Assembly (NCBI GenBank): GCA_028717765.1
Contig: JAQUNE010000078.1
Span: 1-6,857 of the forward strand
Source of the DNA: Candidatus Omnitrophota bacterium
GTDB lineage: Bacteria > Omnitrophota > Koll11 > Gygaellales > Profunditerraquicolaceae
Reading direction: 5' to 3'
DNA length: 6,857 nt
Of this stretch, positions 1-5,726 are shown in pieces. Numbering within the stretch: the stretch's first letter is position 1; the number at the start of each line of letters is the position of its first letter. The position numbers and the translations under genes are program-made. The notes beneath the pieces were generated by a model. It saw nothing but the letters and a program-made list of their open reading frames with translations. It did no database searches and was not told the origin of the DNA.

Positions 1-1314
1 CTGTCCTGTAGCTCCACCCGGGCCAGCAGGTAAACCCTTGGCAAAAGGCTTCACACCTAACTCTGTCTTTGGGTCAATGATCGGATGTAAAAGCTCATCT
101 AACTGCGCGGGAGTCACGCGCATCACTGCAATCTCTTTAGTAATAAATTTCTCTTTTAACATATCGACTGCCATACGCACTGCAGCTGGGCCATTACGCT
201 TGCCTACGCGGCACTGCAGCATAAATAAACGCCCTTTTTCGATGGTAAATTCGATATCCTGCATATCGTGGTAATGCTTTTCCAGGCGATTCTGGATATC
301 AAAGAGTTCTTTATAAATCTTGGGCATGCCTTTTTCCAAAGTCATCATCGATTTATTCTGCCCTGATTTGGAATATTCATTGATCGGAGCTGGCGTACGG
401 ATACCGGCAACCACGTCTTCGCCTTGCGCGTTGATCAGGTATTCGCCGTAGAATTCATTTTCTCCGTTACCGGGATTACGCGTAAAAGCTACACCAGTAG
501 CTGAATCATCGCCCATATTTCCGAAAACCATGGTCTGCACATTTACTGCTGTGCCCCATTCATCCGGAATACCCTCTATCCTGCGGTAGCTGATCGCGCG
601 CTTGCCGTTCCAAGAAGAAAATACAGCGCCAATCCCGCCCCATAACTGCTCATAAGGGTCATCAGGGAATTGTTTCTGCAGCACTTCTTTGATCTTGGCT
701 TTAAACGCGGCACAAAGTTTTTTTAAATCATCAACAGTCAGATCCGTATCTGATTTATAGCCTTTTTCCTGCTTGACCTTGGCCATAATTTTCTCTAACT
801 GTTTACGGATACCTTCTTCATCTTTTGGCTCAATACCTGCGGCTTTTTCCATCACTACGTCAGAGTACATCATAATTAAACGCCGATAGGCATCATAAAC
901 AAAACGGCTATTGCCGCCGCTTTGCTTAACTAAGCCGGGAATAGTTTTCTCGGTTAAACCGACATTGAGTACTGTTTCCATCATTCCGGGCATGGATTTT
1001 CTCGCACCTGAACGCACGGAAACTAAAAGCGGATTAACGGAATCGCCAAATTTCCTACCCATTAATTTCTCCACCATCTCCAAGGCCTTCTGGACTTCTT
1101 CCTTAAGCACCTTTGGATAGGTCTTCTTGTTCTCGTAATAATAGGTACAGACCTCTGTAGTAATCGAAAAACCCGGAGGAACCGGAAGCTTAAGATCCTT
1201 GTGCCCTGCCATTTCCGCGAGGTTTGCTCCCTTTCCACCGAGGAGATTTTTCATGCTTTCATTACCGTCTGCCTTACCACCGCCAAAGCTGTAAACGTAC
1301 TTTTTGCTACTCAT
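1..1314 (-). CDS. ppdK: Pyruvate, phosphate dikinase, N-terminal half (partial, runs off the left edge)
   Basis: Pyruvate phosphate dikinase interconverts pyruvate + ATP + Pi and PEP + AMP + PPi in the cytoplasm, allowing gluconeogenesis or PPi-linked glycolysis. I translated 438 codons by hand; the frame is open to base 1. What is present is the ATP-grasp nucleotide-binding region: GGKGANLAEM at residues 26-35, SVRSGA at 99-104, GTAVNVQ at 254-260, GEYLINAQGEDVVAG at 290-304, and the IEFTIE...MLQCR segment at 354-369. The last residues (GLPAGPGGATG, 428-437) begin the swivelling phosphohistidine domain; the catalytic His and the C-terminal PEP/pyruvate barrel lie outside the window. The family is about 870-900 residues, so roughly half is seen. 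The ATG at 1314 is preceded by an in-frame TAG at 1336-1338 and a strong ribosome site, which fixes the start. The gene lies 25 bases after the glyQS stop, probably in the same transcript. MLQCR replaces the commoner MLQTR. The identity is secure. Confidence 0.97.
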   Translation of the reverse strand, partial: MSSKKYVYSFGGGKADGNESMKNLLGGKGANLAEMAGHKDLKLPVPPGFSITTEVCTYYYENKKTYPKVLKEEVQKALEMVEKLMGRKFGDSVNPLLVSVRSGARKSMPGMMETVLNVGLTEKTIPGLVKQSGGNSRFVYDAYRRLIMMYSDVVMEKAAGIEPKDEEGIRKQLEKIMAKVKQEKGYKSDTDLTVDDLKKLCAAFKAKIKEVLQKQFPDDPYEQLWGGIGAVFSSWNGKRAISYRRIEGIPDEWGTAVNVQTMVFGNMGDDSATGVAFTRNPGNGENEFYGEYLINAQGEDVVAGIRTPAPINEYSKSGQNKSMMTLEKGMPKIYKELFDIQNRLEKHYHDMQDIEFTIEKGRLFMLQCRVGKRNGPAAVRMAVDMLKEKFITKEIAVMRVTPAQLDELLHPIIDPKTELGVKPFAKGLPAGPGGATGQ

Positions 1315-1325
1315 TGCTTTTAAAA

Positions 1326-1332
1326 CCCTCCC
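1326..1332 (-). promoter_or_regulatory. Ribosome binding site of ppdK
   Basis: Read on the minus strand this is GGGAGGG, with 11 bases between it and the ppdK ATG. It lies in the 25-base gap after the glyQS stop, so ppdK can be initiated independently of its upstream neighbour. The spacing is a little long for a Shine-Dalgarno site but the pairing is strong. Confidence 0.7.
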
Positions 1333-1339
1333 TTTCTAG

Positions 1340-2626
1340 TTATAACTTGTCCTGCAAATACTCTTTTAACTTATCCACACTGATCCTATCCTGCAACATC
1401 GTATCCCTGTGACGGACGGTGACCTGCTTGTCCTCTAACGACTGCACATCCACCGTCACGCAATAAAGTGTCCCTACCTCATCCTGCCGGCGATAGAGCT
1501 TGCCGATTGCCGCAGTATCATCATAAACCGCGACCCAGGTTTTTTTCAAATCAACGGCGATTTTCTTTGCCAGCTCAACGATCTCCGGCCGGTTCCTTAA
1601 AAGCGGCAACACTGCCACTTTAGTAGGTGCTAATTCTTTATCTAATTTTAAAACTACACGCATGTCTTCTTTGACCTTTTCCTCATAATAAGCATTAGCT
1701 AAAAAAGCCAAAACGCTCCGGTCAACACCTCCGGAAGGCTCGATAATATAAGGATAAAAACGCGACTTTGCAGCGTCATCAAAGTAGGTTAAATCTTTAC
1801 CGCTCGCTTGTGCATGCTGCTTAAGGTCAAAGTCTGTGCGGTTAGCGATTCCTTCCAGTTCTGACCAGCCAAAAGGAAAATTATATTCAATATCCGTGCA
1901 GGCCTTGGCATAATGCGCCAACTCATCTTTTTCATGGGGGCGTTTGCGTAAATTTTCTTTTTTCATTCCTAAAGCAAGGTACCACTGGAAACGATAATCT
2001 ATCCACTCCTCCCAGGCTTTATCTGCCTCTTCGGGACGGACAAAATATTCGATCTCCATCTGCTCAAATTCGCGGGTACGGAAAGTAAAATTCCCCGGGG
2101 TAATTTCATTACGAAAAGCCTTGCCGATCTGTGCCAGGCCAAAGGGAAGTTTCGGATGCCTGGAATCTAAAATGTTGAGAAAATTCACAAACATCCCTTG
2201 CGCGGTTTCCGGACGAAGATAGATTGCATTGCCCTCTTCCTCTATCGGCCCCTGGTGCGTCTTAAACATCAAATTAAACGGCCGTGCCTCTGTAAGTTCT
2301 CCGCCGCATTCCGGGCATTTTTTAGATTCCTTGAGGTCCGTTGCCTTAAAACGCTTTTTGCAATTTTTACAATCACTCTTTAAATCATAAAAATTTTCCA
2401 CGTGGCCGCTCGCCTGCCAAACTTTTGGATGCATTAAAATCGCAGCATCCATTCCCAGAATATCATTTCTTTGATAAACGCAGGAACGCCACCATGCCCT
2501 TTTAAGGTTATTTTTTAACTCAACGCCATAGGGGCCGTAATCCCAAGTATTCGCTAACCCGCCGTAAATTTCGCTTCCCTGAAAGATAAATCCCCGGCGC
2601 TTGCATAAAGCAACTATTTTTTCCAT
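1340..2626 (-). CDS. glyQS: Glycyl-tRNA synthetase, single-chain alpha2 type
   Basis: This class II synthetase charges tRNA-Gly with glycine in the cytoplasm. It is the one-chain homodimer type found in archaea, eukaryotes and some bacteria, not the separate GlyQ and GlyS subunits of most bacteria. The 428-residue chain opens with MEKIVALCKRRGFIFQ, the usual N-terminus of this type. Motif 1 region and WDYGPYG follow (27-34). A zinc-finger-like insert has C86, C89, C104 and C107. RPETAQG is at 138-144, motif 2 FRNE at 171-174, and motif 3 PSGGVDR at 297-303. The C-terminal anticodon-binding domain covers about 330-425, with YRRQDEVGT at 378-386. The length is slightly short against typical bacterial members (around 460-500) but no core element is missing. 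An in-frame TAA sits directly before the ATG, so this start is the only one possible there. No Shine-Dalgarno sequence is visible; the gene begins 8 bases after the PilZ-PilT stop, which suggests translational reinitiation. Confidence 0.96.
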   Translation of the reverse strand: MEKIVALCKRRGFIFQGSEIYGGLANTWDYGPYGVELKNNLKRAWWRSCVYQRNDILGMDAAILMHPKVWQASGHVENFYDLKSDCKNCKKRFKATDLKESKKCPECGGELTEARPFNLMFKTHQGPIEEEGNAIYLRPETAQGMFVNFLNILDSRHPKLPFGLAQIGKAFRNEITPGNFTFRTREFEQMEIEYFVRPEEADKAWEEWIDYRFQWYLALGMKKENLRKRPHEKDELAHYAKACTDIEYNFPFGWSELEGIANRTDFDLKQHAQASGKDLTYFDDAAKSRFYPYIIEPSGGVDRSVLAFLANAYYEEKVKEDMRVVLKLDKELAPTKVAVLPLLRNRPEIVELAKKIAVDLKKTWVAVYDDTAAIGKLYRRQDEVGTLYCVTVDVQSLEDKQVTVRHRDTMLQDRISVDKLKEYLQDKL

Positions 2627-2634
2627 TTATAATT

Positions 2635-4101
2635 TTATTTATACCACGGTTTTGGCTTTTCTGCTTCTAAAGGCATTGAAGAATCTATTGGCCGTTTTTT
2701 AAAATGCTGCCCTGTAGCCTCAGCATAGATTGCCGCTGTATCCTGATCAATGATCCCTTCTTCCATGTATTTCTTAATTGATTCGGCCATAGTCTGCATT
2801 TTATAAAGGGCATTGGTCTGAATAATCGTAGGGATCTGGATCAGATCATCTTTACGAATTACGCTCTTTATTGCTTCATTGCCAATCATCACCTCAGATG
2901 CCAGCACGCGCTCTGTCTTATCCTTGCGCGGGATCAATAATTGAAATATCATCCCTCTGATACAATTGGCCACCTGCGCTAAAACCTGCCTTCTGTTCTC
3001 CACAGGGAAAATACTCGCTAACCTATCTATGGCTTGCACAGTACTGGGGGCATGAAAAGAAGCAATTACCAGATACCCTGCTTCTGCCGCGATCAGGGCG
3101 GTCTTTACTGTTTCCATGTCTTCCAACTCTCCGACCACAATTACATTCGGGTCCTGCCTAAGGCTACTCTTGATCGCCCGGGAAAAAGAATCTGTATCTA
3201 ACCCAATCTCCCTTTGCTTAATAATGCTTTTTACATTGGTATGGACATATTCTATCGGCCGCTCGAGGGTAATAATCACTGCCTTTCTTTCATTATTGAT
3301 CAATTCCACCATTGCTGCCATGGTAGTGGTCTTGCCAGAACCAGTGGGACCAACAACCAAGATCAATCCATCCTTTTGCCTGGCGAGTTCTTTTGTTACT
3401 TCAGGGATCCTTAATTCTTCAAAAGAAAAATGTTTCGCGGAGATCAGCCTCAAAGCCACTTCCATAAAACCTCGCTGCTGATGCAGGTTCACCCTGAAGC
3501 GGTTGACCGGGTCAAACTGGATACCGAAATCAAGCTCTTTTTCCGCTTCGAATTTATAGATCTGATTATCATCCATGATACTATAAACCAGATTGATGAT
3601 CTCATCCGCATATAGCGCAGGCAGATCAGTCATCTGTAATTCGCCATTAATCCGTAATATTGGAGGCGTATCCACCACTAAATGTAAATCTGAGGCATTC
3701 TTTTCTATTGTCAAACGCAAGAGTTTATTAATATTTAAACGTTCAACCAAATCCAGGATATCTTTACGATCAGACTCTTCTAAGGTGGTAAAAGTAGTAC
3801 CCCCAATAAAATATGTCCGCGGCTTACTAGCTGCAGTAACCCAGACTATTTTCACCGTAGCATTAATAGACTTATCTTTTCTCGGTAATTTAAATTTTAC
3901 TTTTAATTCTGTATTCAAGGGGAGGGCCTCATCAATCTCCAGATTTATCCCAATACCCACTCCTTCTGCGCTGATATTTTTAATTACCCCGTTTTTCTTT
4001 CTTAGTACTTGGCCGGAGGTGTTTAAAATTTCATATTCCAATGGTATATTCACATAGGCCCGAAAATTCTTCCTTCTGTCAACTAGGCTATGTTCCAACA
4101 T
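2635..4101 (-). CDS. PilZ-PilT fusion: c-di-GMP-receptor-like domain joined to a type IV pilus retraction-type ATPase
   Basis: This is a 488-residue cytoplasmic protein with two domains. Residues about 8-118 are a PilZ domain carrying both parts of the c-di-GMP motif: R10xxxR14 (RKNFR) and N42-I-S44-A-E-G47, with a typical end (GGTTFTTLEESDRKDIL, 100-116). Residues about 122-460 are a PilT/GspE-family ATPase: ASDLHL at 136-141, Walker A GPTGSGKTT at 251-259, Asp box TLERPIEYVH at 278-287, Walker B VIVVGELED at 320-328, and His box AGYLVIASFHAPST at 341-354. The PilT-like AIKSVIRKDDLIQIP at 410-424 favours PilT over the PilB extension ATPase. PilT powers retraction of type IV pili; PilZ domains bind c-di-GMP. 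That this motor answers to c-di-GMP is inference. The motor motifs deviate from PilT consensus: EDPIE reads ERPIE, GEMRD/GELRD reads GELED, and GHLV reads GYLV. An in-frame TAG at 4114-4116 and a perfect ribosome site fix the start. No other pilus gene is in the window. PilT was not assigned as the symbol because of the fusion. Confidence 0.9.
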   Translation of the reverse strand: MLEHSLVDRRKNFRAYVNIPLEYEILNTSGQVLRKKNGVIKNISAEGVGIGINLEIDEALPLNTELKVKFKLPRKDKSINATVKIVWVTAASKPRTYFIGGTTFTTLEESDRKDILDLVERLNINKLLRLTIEKNASDLHLVVDTPPILRINGELQMTDLPALYADEIINLVYSIMDDNQIYKFEAEKELDFGIQFDPVNRFRVNLHQQRGFMEVALRLISAKHFSFEELRIPEVTKELARQKDGLILVVGPTGSGKTTTMAAMVELINNERKAVIITLERPIEYVHTNVKSIIKQREIGLDTDSFSRAIKSSLRQDPNVIVVGELEDMETVKTALIAAEAGYLVIASFHAPSTVQAIDRLASIFPVENRRQVLAQVANCIRGMIFQLLIPRKDKTERVLASEVMIGNEAIKSVIRKDDLIQIPTIIQTNALYKMQTMAESIKKYMEEGIIDQDTAAIYAEATGQHFKKRPIDSSMPLEAEKPKPWYK

Positions 4102-4108
4102 TTTATCT

Positions 4109-4115
4109 ACCTCCT
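4109..4115 (-). promoter_or_regulatory. Strong ribosome binding site of the PilZ-PilT gene
   Basis: On the minus strand this reads AGGAGGT, a full anti-Shine-Dalgarno match, with 7 bases to the ATG at 4101. It is the best ribosome site in the window. Together with the 76-base gap it suggests that this gene is translated independently of the upstream block. Confidence 0.85.
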
Positions 4116-4116
4116 A

Positions 4117-4147
4117 TTTTGTGCTAAACGATAATGTTATCACAAAA
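4117..4147. repeat. Inverted repeat in the intergenic gap before PilZ-PilT, possible operator or hairpin
   Basis: Perfect 7-base arms TTTTGTG (4117-4123) and CACAAAA (4141-4147) are separated by 17 bases. A second, offset palindrome GATAATGTTATC (4130-4141) overlaps the right arm, so two alternative pairings exist. The repeat lies directly upstream of the PilZ-PilT ribosome site. It has no GC-rich stem followed by a T run, so it does not look like an intrinsic terminator. A regulator-binding site or a leader structure is possible; chance cannot be ruled out in AT-rich DNA. Confidence 0.35.
4136..4144 (-). promoter_or_regulatory. Weak candidate extended -10 promoter for PilZ-PilT
   Basis: The minus strand reads TGTGATAAC, which fits the extended -10 form TGn followed by a hexamer matching TATAAT at 4 of 6 positions. 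No convincing -35 is seen at the right distance (GATAGA or ATAGAA only). A start from here would fall near 4129, inside the inverted repeat. This is the only intergenic gap in the window large enough for a promoter; the call is speculative. Confidence 0.2.
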
Positions 4148-4177
4148 CCGGAAAACTTTCTATCGAATTTTAATTAT

Positions 4178-4894
4178 TTATTTTGCCTCTAGGGTTGCCA
4201 TAATCTCTACCACTTGGCTTAAATTTAAAACCGCTGCTTTATCCTTGATATAAATCTTATAAAAGTTTCCTGCTTGGTCAATAACGTTACAATCGAAATA
4301 ATTTTCTTTTTTCCCGAGATTATAATTGATAAAGCCCTTTTTATCCATACAGGTAAAACCGATCATCTGCACATTGTTTTGGTCACCCAAATCCGGAATA
4401 AAAATGCCTTTCATGATTACAAAAAAGGCGTCAGTTATCCCTTGAATATTATTTAGGTTGGCAAACATGGTACGCTTAAGAAATTCATAATTATTGGTAA
4501 CCCCTTGGGTTTTAAGCTGCGGGAACAATCCGATAAAAAAATCTCGCTCCTTAAATAATACGTAAATCACCGGGCCAGAGTACCGGCGCAGGCCTTTTTT
4601 AAAATATACCTTTTTGATCGTTTCCTGGACCACATTGAAGCCTTTAGGAATAGCCAGGCTCATCTTGGGAAAAGTATGCGGGATAAAATCATTCAATGCC
4701 TCTTTTTTATCAGGCTGGCAAAAGACAACTTGCTGGACCGGCATCATACAGAGGATAGGGATCTTACGGCAGCTGCCCACACCGGTTTCAATATAAAATT
4801 GCAAAAGTCGCGGGCCGGCAAACTTCACTACAAACAAAACCGCTACTATGAAAGCCAATACTATAGTAATGAATTTACGGAATTTATTTTTCAT
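4178..4894 (-). CDS. Hypothetical membrane-anchored protein, unknown family
   Basis: I do not recognise this 238-residue protein. It has a basic N-terminus (MKNKFRK) and one hydrophobic segment at about residues 8-25 (FITIVLAFIVAVLFVV), so it is probably a single-pass inner-membrane protein with its C-terminal domain outside the cytoplasm. No signal-peptidase or lipobox site stands out. Three Cys in the first part of the external region (C42, C49, C59) and two later ones (C182, C202) could form disulfides; this is inference. The rest is rich in aromatic and beta-type segments (VIYVLFKERDFFIGLF, 109-124; NFYKIYIKDKAAVLNL, 210-225). Its ATG overlaps the panB stop in an ATGA (4891-4894), a standard sign of translational coupling, and only a weak GAAGAAG purine run precedes it. 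Despite that coupling nothing in the protein points to pantothenate synthesis. It may be a lineage-specific envelope protein. The reading frame is long, clean and in step with the operon, so the gene is very likely real. Confidence 0.8.
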   Translation of the reverse strand: MKNKFRKFITIVLAFIVAVLFVVKFAGPRLLQFYIETGVGSCRKIPILCMMPVQQVVFCQPDKKEALNDFIPHTFPKMSLAIPKGFNVVQETIKKVYFKKGLRRYSGPVIYVLFKERDFFIGLFPQLKTQGVTNNYEFLKRTMFANLNNIQGITDAFFVIMKGIFIPDLGDQNNVQMIGFTCMDKKGFINYNLGKKENYFDCNVIDQAGNFYKIYIKDKAAVLNLSQVVEIMATLEAK

Positions 4895-5724
4895 GGTTTT
4901 AGCTTCTTCAACTCTTCTTCTTTGATCGCAAAACTATGCTCCTGATCGGGAAACTTCTCCTGAATAACCTCATTTTTATATTCTTCTATTGCCGCTAAAA
5001 TGAGCGGAGAAAGATTAGCGTACTTTTTTACAAACTTCGGCGTGTAACGTTCAAAGAGCCCCAAGAGGTCGTGAATTACCAATACCTGGCCGTCACAATT
5101 TACTCCGGCACCGATACCAATAGTTGGGACGCGCAGTTTTTTCGTAATTAAAGCGGCTAATTTTTCCGGGACACATTCTAAGACCAGGGCAAAAACTCCT
5201 GCTTTTTCCAGGGCCAATGCCTGCTCAATCAATCGCTGGGCAGCTTCCGCGTCTTTTCCTTGTACCTTAAACCCACCGTTTCTTTCGGCGGTTTGCGGGG
5301 TCAAACCAATGTGCCCCATTACCGGGATGCCGGCTTTAGCTATACTCTCTGTAACTTCCAGGCATTTCTCAAACCACTCTAATTTTACTGCGCCGCAGCC
5401 TGCTTCCTGGATAAAACGCCGGGCATTTTTCAGGGATTCTTCAGGGTTAACTTGGTAAGATTCATAAGGCATATCGCCCACCACCAAGGCATGTTTTACT
5501 GCTCGGGTTACGGCTTGCGCATGATAGAGCATTTGTATCATCCCAACTTTGGTTGTAGAATCTAATCCTAAGACCACGTTTGCCAAAGAATCGCCCACCA
5601 GGATCATATCAATACCGGCCCTATCAACCAGGCTTGCCATTGGATAGTCATAAGCAGTAAGCATGGTAATCTTACGTTTATTTTTTAATGCTATGATCTG
5701 TTGAACTGTAATTTTTTCTTCCAT
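4891..5724 (-). CDS. panB: 3-methyl-2-oxobutanoate hydroxymethyltransferase (ketopantoate hydroxymethyltransferase)
   Basis: PanB transfers a hydroxymethyl group from 5,10-methylene-tetrahydrofolate to 2-oxoisovalerate, giving ketopantoate, the first committed step to pantothenate and CoA in the cytoplasm. The 277-residue length is normal for this TIM-barrel family. The Mg-binding aspartates are present as VGDS (D45) and GDMPY (D84). Further family motifs are AVKLE (112-116, with K114 and E116), GHIGLTPQ (137-144), GGFKVQGK (150-157), the catalytic glutamate in LVLECVP (E183), TIGIGAG (201-207) and CDGQVLVIHDLLG (210-222). One oddity is that the Gly-Gly usually following the AVKLE glutamate is Trp-Phe here. 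The ATG lies 2 bases after the gltD-like stop, with GAAGG 5 bases ahead. Its TGA stop overlaps the next gene's ATG. panC, panD and panE are not in the window, so the pathway is split or continues elsewhere. The identity is secure. Confidence 0.97.
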   Translation of the reverse strand: MEEKITVQQIIALKNKRKITMLTAYDYPMASLVDRAGIDMILVGDSLANVVLGLDSTTKVGMIQMLYHAQAVTRAVKHALVVGDMPYESYQVNPEESLKNARRFIQEAGCGAVKLEWFEKCLEVTESIAKAGIPVMGHIGLTPQTAERNGGFKVQGKDAEAAQRLIEQALALEKAGVFALVLECVPEKLAALITKKLRVPTIGIGAGVNCDGQVLVIHDLLGLFERYTPKFVKKYANLSPLILAAIEEYKNEVIQEKFPDQEHSFAIKEEELKKLKP

Positions 5725-5726
5725 TT

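Noticed and set aside
911..1120. 69-residue plus-strand open frame
   Set aside because: It is antisense to the well-conserved nucleotide-binding domain of ppdK and has no supporting motif.
3116..3481. 121-residue plus-strand open frame
   Set aside because: It is antisense to the Walker A/Asp-box region of the PilT domain and reflects its codon pattern, not a separate gene.
3593..4057. 154-residue plus-strand open frame
   Set aside because: It lies wholly antisense to the PilZ-PilT gene, which has clear domains on the other strand; the peptide shows no recognisable motif.
4151..4160. GAAAACTTTC as a terminator stem after the hypothetical gene
   Set aside because: The 4-base arms with a 2-base loop are too short, and there is no GC-rich stem with a T run on the minus strand.
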